In this document: piece by piece, positions 1 through 6,214 of the stretch | Numbering within the stretch: position 1 is the stretch's first letter | Layout of the letters: the number at the start of each line of letters is the position of its first letter | Source: Deltaproteobacteria bacterium | GTDB taxonomy: Bacteria > Desulfobacterota_D > UBA1144 > Nemesobacterales > N074bin48 | Assembly (NCBI GenBank): GCA_004356685.1 | Contig: SMWS01000048.1 | Coordinates: 1-6,393 of the forward strand | Length of the DNA: 6,393 nt | Reading direction: 5' to 3' | Translations under genes and position numbers: made by a program | The notes under the pieces: model-generated | Databases searched by the model: none | Seen by the model: only the letters and a program-made list of their open reading frames with translations | What the model was told of the DNA's origin: nothing

Positions 1-78
1 AAATATAAGAAAGCTGACTCGCACATTCTCAAAATAACCTGAGATAAAGTTTAATAAACCAAAATAAAATAAGGGAAA

Positions 79-288
79 TCATATTTCGATTAATAGATTA
101 AAAAATGTATTTGATTTGCTACCTTGTTTCTTAGCTTCAAAATAATTAGACAATTCCGAGCGGACTATAAGAATAATTACCAGGACTATACTTAGTATAG
201 TCAGTGTTATAGCTTCACTGAAAAAATTTGATAAAAATTGGTCCAATACTATTTTAAGCAGCTGTCCTATCTCAGTAAATACTATCAT
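79..288 (-). CDS. Possible small single-span membrane protein, unknown function
   Basis: A 69-residue frame on the minus strand from ATG 288 to TGA 79. I do not recognise the family. An N-terminal amphipathic stretch (about 1-25, EIGQLLKIVLDQFLSNFF) precedes one clear hydrophobic segment (about 26-43, ITLTILSIVLVIILIV). A short polar, basic tail with EAKKQGSKS follows. This layout suits a small bitopic membrane protein. No Shine-Dalgarno precedes the start (the upstream bases are AT-only apart from a few G), and AT-rich DNA easily yields hydrophobic frames by chance. It is 560 bases downstream of ftsZ, beyond two hairpins, so it is probably not part of the dcw operon. A 19-base palindrome lies within it at 184-202. 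Confidence 0.3.
   Translation of the reverse strand: MIVFTEIGQLLKIVLDQFLSNFFSEAITLTILSIVLVIILIVRSELSNYFEAKKQGSKSNTFFNLLIEI
184..202. repeat. 19-base perfect palindrome with a one-base centre
   Basis: GACTATACT, a central T, then AGTATAGTC: nine-base arms that match exactly. The one-base centre means it would not fold well as a hairpin but could be a site for a dimeric DNA-binding protein. It lies within the possible membrane-protein frame at 79-288, in the part coding for the hydrophobic segment. No function can be assigned. Confidence 0.6.
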
Positions 289-551
289 TTCATTTAAAAT
301 CTATGGTTGATTCGATAAACGAACATATACTTATCTGTATTAAATCTTTTCATTACAAAGAATTAAATACGCAATATTAACAGAAATCTGTTTGGTAACA
401 ATTATCTTAGAATTATAAGACTAATAATATTAGCTATATTAATTTTCTTTAAGAACTTTTAAAGAATCAATTTATTAGAGAAGTATTTAGATGAAGTCCT
501 TTTCTGTAAATATCACGACTTACGAGAGGATATAAACACTTACTAAAGTTA
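289..551. other. AT-rich stretch without a recognised gene
   Basis: Very low G+C with frequent stops in all frames. I see no RNA gene, no riboswitch signature and no convincing sigma-70 promoter. The best -35/-10-like pair on the plus strand is TTGGTA at 392-397 and TATAAG at 414-419, with a 16-base spacer, and it is weak. The inverted repeat at 445-466 is the only structure. Confidence 0.6.
445..466. repeat. Short AT-rich inverted repeat
   Basis: TTCTTTAA (445-452) and TTAAAGAA (459-466) with a six-base loop. The stem is almost all A and T, with no T-run after it on either strand, so it may be a chance feature of AT-rich DNA. Confidence 0.35.
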
Positions 552-698
552 ATGAATAACCTTGAAGAATTCTACAGGCAATCTACTCATAATATTTTAA
601 GGGGACGTTGGTTTAAAGGATTTTATGATTTTAAGGAGAGGTTACCCTTTTATTCTCTCCTATATTTAACAGGGGGCAGAACACTTCTGGATAATTAA
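552..698 (+). CDS. Possible small protein, 48 residues, unknown function
   Basis: An ATG-initiated frame on the plus strand, opposite to the dcw genes, ending in TAA. I do not recognise it. The product begins MNNLEEFYRQ and ends GGRTLLDN. It is basic and aromatic, with a RGRWFKGFYDF core at about 18-28, and it has no clear signal peptide or membrane segment. The frame is open back to a stop at 507-509, giving 62 open codons in all, but no other start codon lies in that stretch. There is no good Shine-Dalgarno just before the ATG; GAGAGGA at 524-530 is too far away. Its G+C, about one third by hand count, looks higher than in the AT-rich bases to its left. A chance frame or the remnant of a longer gene are both possible. 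The 14-bp hairpin at 752-785 lies about 50 bases downstream. Confidence 0.3.
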   Translation: MNNLEEFYRQSTHNILRGRWFKGFYDFKERLPFYSLLYLTGGRTLLDN

Positions 699-730
699 TC
701 ATTAACCTTTAAGGATTAATTCAAAGAAGT
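683..730. repeat. Imperfect inverted repeat before the 14-bp hairpin
   Basis: Outer arms ACTTCT (683-688) and AGAAGT (725-730) enclose inner arms AATTAATC (693-700) and GATTAATT (714-721), with small unpaired stretches between and a 13-base loop. It overlaps the end of the possible ORF at 552-698 and precedes the strong hairpin at 752-785. On the minus strand it would be the third structure after ftsZ. The stem is weak and AT-rich. Confidence 0.35.
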
Positions 731-751
731 AAATCTAAAAGTCAGGAACGA

Positions 752-785
752 ATAAGGCTGGATTTAATCACAAATCCAGCCTTAT
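752..785 (-). terminator. Strong 14-bp hairpin, probable end of the dcw operon
   Basis: Perfect 14-base inverted repeat: ATAAGGCTGGATTT (752-765) and AAATCCAGCCTTAT (772-785), with a six-base loop. It is the most stable-looking structure in the window and lies about 70 bases past the ftsZ stop. On the minus strand it is followed by a broken T-rich stretch (TTCGTTCCTGACTTTT) rather than a clean U-tract. It is symmetrical enough to act on transcripts from either side, but a terminator of the ftsZ transcript is the best reading. Confidence 0.6.
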
Positions 786-805
786 ATAATTGGGGGAAAT
801 TATGG

Positions 806-832
806 ATCAACAATAATCATTTGATTGTTGAT
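806..832 (-). terminator. Hairpin just after the ftsZ stop
   Basis: Nine-base perfect inverted repeat: ATCAACAAT (806-814) and ATTGTTGAT (824-832), with a nine-base loop. It begins about 20 bases past the ftsZ stop. The stem is AT-rich and no T-run follows on the minus strand, so it is at best a weak intrinsic terminator. It could instead stabilise the 3' end of the mRNA. Confidence 0.4.
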
Positions 833-852
833 AAAATATTTATTTTAACATT

Positions 853-1947
853 TTAAATTCTTTCGCCTATGTTTCTCTTCCTTATAAAAGCAGGAATTTC
901 AAATTCATCACTAATACCATTTGAATCATTTGCTACAGCAGTTGGCAGCTGTGTCACAATATTATCACTTTGTTGTTCCGATTTCTCGGTGTTTATACCA
1001 GTAGCTATAACAGTCATTCTCACAGCATCGTTCATTGACTCATCAAAAATCAAACCAAATATTAAATTCACATCCTGATGTGCTCTATCTCTTACGTAAG
1101 AACAGGCTTCGTTAAGCTCCTCTATTCCAAAATCAGGACCAGCGGTAACATTAAGCAAAATCCCCTGTGCTCCGTCAATTGAGATATCTTCAAGAAGCGG
1201 GCTTGTGATAGCAGCATCTGCAGCCTCTATTCCTCTGTTTGGCCCCTCGGCATATCCTGTACCCATAAGAGCTTTTCCGCCCTGCTCACCCATCACACTT
1301 TTTACATCGGCGAAATCAACATTAATATATCCGGTACCGGTAATGATATCAGAAATACCTCTTACCGCCTGATAAAGCACCTCATCTGCACGCTTAAAAG
1401 CCTCAATAATACTAATTTTTTGAACAGTTGCCAATCTGTCATTTGGTATCACTATCAGCGTATCAACTTCGTCTTCCAGACTGTCAATTCCTTGTTGTGC
1501 TTGTTTATTTCTTTTAGGCCCCTCAAAACCAAACGGTCTTGTAACAACACCTACTGTTAAAATACCCATTTTTCTTGAAGTCTGAGCAATAATAGGGCTA
1601 GCTCCGGTACCGGTTCCTCCGCCCATGCCTGCAGTTATAAAAACCATATCAGCCCCTTCTAAACACTCTTCTATCTTGGCCTGATCTTCTATGGCGGCTT
1701 CCCTGCCTATCTCAGGACTTCCACCTGACCCCAATCCTTTAGCTGTTCTTGTTCCAAGCTGAATTTTGCTAGCAGCCTTGGATTTTCTTAAATCCTGAAT
1801 ATCGGTGTTTGCTGCAATAAAATCAACACCTCCAAGACCTCTGTCTATCATAGTGTTAATAGCATTCCCGCCGGCTCCACCGGCTCCGATCACTTTAATC
1901 CTTGCACTTTGGTCAATAACTGACTCTTCAATTGCAAATGTTGCCAT
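853..1947 (-). CDS. ftsZ: FtsZ, tubulin-like cell division GTPase
   Basis: A 364-residue GTPase that polymerises at mid-cell into the Z ring and recruits the divisome. The nucleotide-binding loop is GAGGAGGN at 21-28, and the tubulin signature GGGTGTG is at 109-115. VTRPFGFEG at 135-143 is the segment usually written VTKPFxFEG, with Arg137 in place of Lys. The T7 catalytic loop is NVDFAD at 209-214, where Asp211 and Asp214 complete the GTPase site of the next subunit. The globular core ends near 318. A short, polar, probably disordered linker of about 30 residues (319-349) follows, then the conserved C-terminal peptide EIPAFIRKR at 350-358, which binds FtsA and other partners, and a six-residue tail. 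The start at ATG 1947 has a strong AAGGGGG site six bases upstream. It is the last gene of the operon; two hairpins lie beyond its stop. Confidence 0.99.
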   Translation of the reverse strand: MATFAIEESVIDQSARIKVIGAGGAGGNAINTMIDRGLGGVDFIAANTDIQDLRKSKAASKIQLGTRTAKGLGSGGSPEIGREAAIEDQAKIEECLEGADMVFITAGMGGGTGTGASPIIAQTSRKMGILTVGVVTRPFGFEGPKRNKQAQQGIDSLEDEVDTLIVIPNDRLATVQKISIIEAFKRADEVLYQAVRGISDIITGTGYINVDFADVKSVMGEQGGKALMGTGYAEGPNRGIEAADAAITSPLLEDISIDGAQGILLNVTAGPDFGIEELNEACSYVRDRAHQDVNLIFGLIFDESMNDAVRMTVIATGINTEKSEQQSDNIVTQLPTAVANDSNGISDEFEIPAFIRKRNIGERI

Positions 1948-1953
1948 AATTTT

Positions 1954-1960
1954 CCCCCTT
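1954..1960 (-). promoter_or_regulatory. Ribosome binding site of ftsZ
   Basis: On the minus strand AAGGGGG lies six bases before the ftsZ ATG. It is the most G-rich and best placed site in the cluster, in keeping with the need for much more FtsZ than FtsA or FtsQ. The 32-base gap after ftsA also holds A- and T-runs and should be weakly structured. That it raises ftsZ translation is inference. Confidence 0.8.
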
Positions 1961-1979
1961 ATTGAAAAATATGTTTTTT

Positions 1980-3209
1980 TTAAAAGAACTCTTTAAACCA
2001 GTTCTTCATACTTTCTATTACTTTTTTCATTACATTTTCATCTTTAATTTTTATCATTTTTTCACCACCGGACTTAACACCATATAAAAGCAACCCTACT
2101 CCGGTTGCATAAAGCGGATTTGAAGTATGGTCAGACAGTCCACCGACACTGTTGGGCTGTCCAATCCTTACGGGTACACCCAGTACTTTTTCTGCAATTT
2201 CTTGGCTGCCGTCAATATTTATTGATCCTCCAGTAATTACCGCGCCTGCAGGTATCAAGTCTTTATAGCCAGACCTGTTAATAGCCTTTCTTACCATACT
2301 AAATATTTCTTCCATTCTGGGCTCTATTATCATTGCTAAATCTTTTCTGATAATCTTTCTTGGAGGTCTTCCTCCGACACTTTCAATCTGAATAATTTCA
2401 TCACTTGGAACATTTTCTGCGTATGCCGATCCATATTTTTCTTTAATCTTTCTTGCTTCAGAAAGAGGAGTGGAAAGGCCAAGCGATATGTCTCTATCTA
2501 TGTGGTCACCGCCAAGAGGGATGTTTTCTGTACATCTTATTGTTCCGCCATAAAAAATTGCAACATCACAGGTTCCTCCACCGCAATCGATAAGCACAAC
2601 GCCAATTTCCTTTTCATCATTGCTAAGTACCGCTTCACTGGATGCGATCTGCTCAAGTACTATATCAGACACATCCATCCCGGCACTATGAACACATTTG
2701 ACCAGGTTTTGAGCAGCAGTTATCTGTCCTGTAACAATGTGTACTTTAGTTTCTAATTTCATTCCATAAATACCAACCGGGTCTTTTATGCCGGACTGGC
2801 CGTCAACTATATATTCCTGCGGAATAACATGGAGTACTTCCCTGTCTGAGGGGATCATAACCGCGCTCGCCGATTCTATTGCCCTTTCTACATCTGGCGC
2901 TGTAACTTCCTTGCTTTTCAGGGTTATCATCCCATGCCCACTCATGCCCTGCACATGCCCTCCGGCAACGCCAACATAAACACTTCTTATTTCACAACCA
3001 GACATATCTTCGGCCTGGGCTACTGCGCTCTTAATTGACTCTATGGTTTTATCAATATTAACTACAACACCTTTTTTCAAACCATTGGACGGATGAGTCC
3101 CGACACCAAGCACATTTATTTCGTCCGGCGATTTAATCTCTGCAACTATCGCACAAACTTTCGTAGTGCCAATATCAAGAGCAACAATTAAATTTGCATC
3201 TTTACTCAT
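1980..3209 (-). CDS. ftsA: FtsA, actin-like membrane tether of the Z ring
   Basis: A 409-residue actin/Hsp70-fold protein that binds ATP, recruits FtsZ to the inner membrane and signals to the later division proteins. The phosphate-1 loop is ALDIGTTK at 10-17. The FtsA-specific 1C subdomain covers roughly 85-165 and includes HVIPQEY at 127-133. Phosphate-2 is IDCGGGT at 207-213, and the adenosine motif is GAVITGG at 322-328. The C-terminal end, about 392-409 (NVMKKVIESMKNWFKEFF), is an amphipathic helix of the membrane-targeting type, separated from the core by a Lys/Gly-rich linker. The frame opens upstream at GTG 3218, but that codon is part of the AGGTGG ribosome binding site. The ATG at 3209 (MSKDAN) gives normal spacing; ATG 3212 is a second possibility. 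It follows ftsQ closely and precedes ftsZ by 32 bases. Confidence 0.97.
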   Translation of the reverse strand: MSKDANLIVALDIGTTKVCAIVAEIKSPDEINVLGVGTHPSNGLKKGVVVNIDKTIESIKSAVAQAEDMSGCEIRSVYVGVAGGHVQGMSGHGMITLKSKEVTAPDVERAIESASAVMIPSDREVLHVIPQEYIVDGQSGIKDPVGIYGMKLETKVHIVTGQITAAQNLVKCVHSAGMDVSDIVLEQIASSEAVLSNDEKEIGVVLIDCGGGTCDVAIFYGGTIRCTENIPLGGDHIDRDISLGLSTPLSEARKIKEKYGSAYAENVPSDEIIQIESVGGRPPRKIIRKDLAMIIEPRMEEIFSMVRKAINRSGYKDLIPAGAVITGGSINIDGSQEIAEKVLGVPVRIGQPNSVGGLSDHTSNPLYATGVGLLLYGVKSGGEKMIKIKDENVMKKVIESMKNWFKEFF

Positions 3210-3214
3210 CATCA

Positions 3215-3220
3215 CCACCT
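3215..3220 (-). promoter_or_regulatory. Ribosome binding site of ftsA (decides the start)
   Basis: AGGTGG on the minus strand is followed by TGATG and then the ATG at 3209, a five-base spacer. The possible GTG start at 3218 falls within this site, so it cannot be served by it. This is why ftsA is annotated from 3209. Confidence 0.75.
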
Positions 3221-3232
3221 ACAAAATTCCCA

Positions 3233-3952
3233 TTAAAGATCATATTTGACCACGACCTTATCTTTTAGGCTTAAATCAATATACTCTTGCTTAATATTTG
3301 AGTTTTGAGAAAAAAGGAAGGTTCTTTTAAGTCTGTTCCACCTTTCCTGCAGATTTTCTCTTAATCCAAAGAATACATTTACTCCCTCTGTAGTAACTAC
3401 TGTAATTCCGTATATAGAACTAACATTAAGTTCAGATATATGTTCAAAATTCAGAACTGAATCATATTTTGAAATCTTAAGTATAGAGAGAGCATATTCT
3501 AATAGTTCCGGTTCTAATATATTTTCACTTATAATGACGGGAAAATCAAGTCCAAAATCTATATTAGCATCGTCAAGAATTATACCTGAATCAGTTATAT
3601 ATTTTAAGCTCTTTTCACCTTGTTTAATCAGACAAAATATTTCAGCTTCCTTTACTTCGATAGATACCGAATTTGGGAGAATCTTAGTAATATTTGCATC
3701 CATAATCCAGGGGCTTTTTTCTATCTTTCTTTCTAAATCACTGTCAAAAAAGAGAAGCGAGCTTTCTCCTTTTGTGAGGTTTGTCCTTTTTAATATTTCA
3801 CTGCCCGACACCCTATAATTACCCTCGATTTTTATATACTGGATGGTCAGATATCCATGAAGGTTTAATGTGAAAACCAAAATAAAACTCATCAGTATGA
3901 TTGAACCTGCAAGCAAGCCATACAGGTAGTTTATAAGGCTTTGATTTAGCAT
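3233..3952 (-). CDS. ftsQ: FtsQ/DivIB-type cell division protein
   Basis: A 239-residue bitopic membrane protein of the divisome. In the family it links the cytoplasmic ring proteins to periplasmic septal peptidoglycan synthesis through FtsB and FtsL. A short N-terminal cytoplasmic stretch of about 10 residues is followed by one hydrophobic segment at roughly 11-31. A POTRA domain follows at about 37-103, beginning IQYIKIEGNYRVSGSEI, with LPNSVSIEVKEAE (92-104) as its typical closing strand. The rest, to about 235, is the beta domain, seen here as alternating hydrophobic strands. This family is poorly conserved, so the call rests on domain layout, length and position between murB and ftsA. 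The ATG at 3952 has AGGA seven bases upstream inside the end of murB, which suggests coupling. The N-terminal tail is at the short end for the family. Confidence 0.93.
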   Translation of the reverse strand: MLNQSLINYLYGLLAGSIILMSFILVFTLNLHGYLTIQYIKIEGNYRVSGSEILKRTNLTKGESSLLFFDSDLERKIEKSPWIMDANITKILPNSVSIEVKEAEIFCLIKQGEKSLKYITDSGIILDDANIDFGLDFPVIISENILEPELLEYALSILKISKYDSVLNFEHISELNVSSIYGITVVTTEGVNVFFGLRENLQERWNRLKRTFLFSQNSNIKQEYIDLSLKDKVVVKYDL

Positions 3953-3956
3953 AATT

Positions 3957-4841
3957 TTATCCTAAAATTCTTACCTCTGGTTCCAGTATTATTCCTCTCA
4001 ATTTATAAGCATTTTCTTTTGCAACATCAATTAGTTTCAGTACTTCGGAGGCTTTTGCAGACCCTCTGTTTACTATGAAATTGCCGTGCAGCTCTGATAT
4101 CTGCGCTCCTCCGATTTCATAACCCTTAAGACCAAGCTCTTCTATTAACTTGCCGGCGGCTATGCTGTCGGGGTTTTTAAAGATAGAACCAGTATTAGAC
4201 ATCTTAATAGGCTGCGTCTTGTTTCTTTTGTCCAGGTAATCCTTCACCTTCTTCTCACTGAGCTTTCTGTCACCCCGATCTAATTTGATAAGAACTTTCA
4301 TTACAACCGCACCCTCAGCCAGATTACTCTTTCTATACTCAAAATTTAATTCCCGTCTGCTGACCACCTCTTCTTTACCGTCTATAAACAACCATACTTT
4401 TTTAATAACATCTTTTACCTCAGAGTCGTTTGCACCTGCGTTCATAAAAACCCCGCCGCCTATAGTTCCTGGAATGCCGGCAGCAAATTCGAAACCCGCA
4501 AACCCTTTTCTTACACTCCGGTTCATAATAGTTCCCATATTAGCCCCTGCCTCGGCAACTATTTCTCCAGAGTCTTTTATCTCAATTGCTTTCATTTTCT
4601 TTGTAATAATCACAGCCTTTTCAATCCCTTCGTCCAGTATTATAGTGTTAGAACCTTCGCCCAGGACTATCCAGGGATAACCCATTTTGGACAGAAAACT
4701 TATAAGGTTAGTAAGCTGCTGAATACTGGATGGATAGATCGCATAGTTTGCGTTACCGCCTACCCTGAGCCAGGTAAACCTGCTCATCGGAAAGTCCGAT
4801 ACATATTCAATTCTGAGTTTATCCAATCCGCTTTTTATCAA
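3957..4841 (-). CDS. murB: MurB, UDP-N-acetylenolpyruvoylglucosamine reductase (short, type II form)
   Basis: A 294-residue FAD- and NADPH-dependent reductase that converts UDP-GlcNAc-enolpyruvate to UDP-MurNAc in the cytoplasm. FAD-domain signatures are TWLRVGG at 23-29, LGEGSN at 60-65 and AAGIPGTIGGGVFMNAGAN at 120-138. The C-terminal substrate domain has YRKS at 169-172 (Arg170 is the probable counterpart of E. coli Arg159), NTGSIFKNP at 216-224 (Ser219, the proton donor in the family) and EPEVRILG at 287-294 (Glu289 as the likely third catalytic residue). The length and the direct run from YRKS to GSIFKNP fit the shorter class that lacks the inserted loop of the E. coli enzyme. The start is TTG at 4841, with TTGA shared with the murC stop. 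AGGAG lies 11 bases upstream, and the next in-frame ATG (Met19) would remove part of the N-terminal domain. ftsQ follows after four bases. Confidence 0.96.
   Translation of the reverse strand: MIKSGLDKLRIEYVSDFPMSRFTWLRVGGNANYAIYPSSIQQLTNLISFLSKMGYPWIVLGEGSNTIILDEGIEKAVIITKKMKAIEIKDSGEIVAEAGANMGTIMNRSVRKGFAGFEFAAGIPGTIGGGVFMNAGANDSEVKDVIKKVWLFIDGKEEVVSRRELNFEYRKSNLAEGAVVMKVLIKLDRGDRKLSEKKVKDYLDKRNKTQPIKMSNTGSIFKNPDSIAAGKLIEELGLKGYEIGGAQISELHGNFIVNRGSAKASEVLKLIDVAKENAYKLRGIILEPEVRILG
3960..3963 (-). promoter_or_regulatory. Ribosome binding site of ftsQ inside the murB end
   Basis: AGGA on the minus strand spans the last codons of murB, just before its TAA, and sits seven bases upstream of the ftsQ ATG. 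Terminating ribosomes would cover the site, which suggests coupled translation. Confidence 0.55.
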
Positions 4842-6214
4842 CTTTTTTTAAGCTCCTGTACTATCTTTTCACCTACAGACCAAATATTTCCGGCGCCAAG
4901 CGTAATAACCACATCACCTGGCTTAGCCGAGCTGATTATTTCATTTATCAGTTTTTTATTATCATCAAAGAAATAAACCTCTTTGTTACCTGCTTTCTTT
5001 ATTGCAGCCGCCAGGAACTGAGAGCCAACATTTTCAATCTTTTTTTCGCCAGCGGCATACACTTCAGATAAATAGAGAGGGCTTACATTTTTAAAAACCT
5101 CTATAAATTCTGCAAACAAGTTCTTAGTTCTTGAATACCTGTGAGGCTGAAAAATAACTTTTAGTTTCCTTGGAGAAAAAGAATTTTTTACAGCTTTCAG
5201 GGTAACATCAATTTCTTTTGGATGATGTCCGTAATCATCGACAACAGTTATTCCGTTCACAATACCCTTAACCTGAATTCTTCTTTCTATACCACTGAAT
5301 TTTTCTAAACCTTTTTTTATGTCTTCAAATGAAATCCCAAGTTCAAAACCTATTGCAAAGGCAACAAGAGAATTTAGCGCATTGTGACTTCCCGGAAGCT
5401 GAATTCGCACCTGTCCCTCTAGCTTATCTCTTCTGTAAAGTTTGTAGGATGTTTCGAGATAATTAAATTCAATATCTTTGGCGATATAATCCGAGCCTTT
5501 CGATAAACCATAGGTAACATACCTCTTGTCATATGAATCGAGCAATGCCAGAGCTCTTTTATTGTCTCCACACACTACACATAGCCCGTAAAACGGAATT
5601 TTATTAATAAATTCAGAGAAAGCACAGTCGAGTTCCTGCTTATTTTTATAGTAATCCATATGCTCGTCATCGATGTTTGTTACTACAGCTATTACAGGTG
5701 ATAGCCTTAAAAATGATCCGTCGCTTTCATCGGCCTCAACAACCATAAAGTCACCTTTTCCAAGATATGCATTTGTTCCCAGAGACTGAATCCGCCCGCC
5801 TACAACAACAGTCGGATCAAAACCCCCATAATCAAGTACTGAGGAAATAAGAGAAGTCGTAGTCGTCTTTCCGTGACTGCCGGCAACTGCTATTCCGTAT
5901 TTAAGCCTCATCAGCTCGGCCAACATCTCAGCCCTTGGAATCACGGGTATTCCCAGTTTACCTGCCTCAGTAATTTCAGGGTTTTTGCTGGTTATAATAG
6001 ATGAATATACAACCACATCTTTGTCTCTTGCATTGCCCCTTTTATGACCGATTGATATATCGGCACCCAGGTCATTTAACCTTTTAATGACTTTTGACGA
6101 TCTTAAATCTGACCCTGATACCGTGTATCCCATATTTATCATAACCTCAGCAATTCCGCTCATTCCTATACCGCCAATCCCTACAAAATGTATTTTTTTT
6201 ATACGTCCATACAT
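4838..6214 (-). CDS. murC: MurC, UDP-N-acetylmuramate--L-alanine ligase
   Basis: A 458-residue, full-length cytoplasmic Mur ligase that joins L-Ala to UDP-MurNAc using ATP, the first step of the peptide stem. The N-terminal UDP-binding domain shows VGIGGIGMSG at 11-20. The central ATPase domain has the P-loop GSHGKTT at 112-118, EADESDGSF at 160-168, TNID with the HMDYY segment at 179-189, and PGSHNALN at 274-281. The C-terminal domain has SGIERR at 307-312, DDYGHHP at 326-332, FQPHRYSRT at 355-363 and GAGNIW at 440-445. All expected motifs are present; Ser113 in the P-loop replaces the Thr often seen there. The ATG at 6214 gives the usual short leader before the glycine-rich motif. No clear Shine-Dalgarno precedes it, and it starts 16 bases inside murG, so it probably depends on ribosomes finishing murG. 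Its TGA stop overlaps the murB start. Confidence 0.98.
   Translation of the reverse strand: MYGRIKKIHFVGIGGIGMSGIAEVMINMGYTVSGSDLRSSKVIKRLNDLGADISIGHKRGNARDKDVVVYSSIITSKNPEITEAGKLGIPVIPRAEMLAELMRLKYGIAVAGSHGKTTTTSLISSVLDYGGFDPTVVVGGRIQSLGTNAYLGKGDFMVVEADESDGSFLRLSPVIAVVTNIDDEHMDYYKNKQELDCAFSEFINKIPFYGLCVVCGDNKRALALLDSYDKRYVTYGLSKGSDYIAKDIEFNYLETSYKLYRRDKLEGQVRIQLPGSHNALNSLVAFAIGFELGISFEDIKKGLEKFSGIERRIQVKGIVNGITVVDDYGHHPKEIDVTLKAVKNSFSPRKLKVIFQPHRYSRTKNLFAEFIEVFKNVSPLYLSEVYAAGEKKIENVGSQFLAAAIKKAGNKEVYFFDDNKKLINEIISSAKPGDVVITLGAGNIWSVGEKIVQELKKS
4853..4857 (-). promoter_or_regulatory. Probable ribosome binding site of murB inside murC
   Basis: AGGAG on the minus strand lies 11 bases before the TTG start of murB, within the last codons of murC. 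The spacing is on the long side. With the TTGA stop/start overlap it supports re-initiation after murC rather than independent loading. Confidence 0.5.

Noticed and set aside
1..78. Possible gene ends at the left edge
   Set aside because: The plus frames that enter from the edge stop within 13 codons; nothing recognisable can be read from so short a stretch.
392..419. Possible sigma-70 promoter (TTGGTA, 16-base spacer, TATAAG) on the plus strand
   Set aside because: The -35 matches only four of six bases, and in DNA this AT-rich such pairs are expected by chance; the only downstream gene candidate is itself doubtful.
634..661. Hairpin AGGAGAG / CTCTCCT with a 14-base loop
   Set aside because: The seven-base stem has a large loop and no T-run on either strand, and lies inside the possible small ORF; too weak to call a terminator or riboswitch.
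869..1078. Plus-strand frame opposite the 3' part of ftsZ
   Set aside because: It lies wholly within ftsZ on the other strand, has no ribosome binding site or recognisable motif, and is a shadow of the real gene.
2502..2979. Two plus-strand frames opposite ftsA
   Set aside because: Both are antisense shadows inside a full-length ftsA; no start signals or known domains.
3534..3818. Plus-strand frame opposite ftsQ
   Set aside because: Antisense to the POTRA-coding part of ftsQ, with low-complexity Ser/Ile/Leu content and no initiation site.
4285..4680. 131-codon plus-strand frame opposite murB
   Set aside because: Its Ser/Pro/Ile-rich composition is what the reverse of murB codons gives, and murB is complete with all its motifs in the minus frame.
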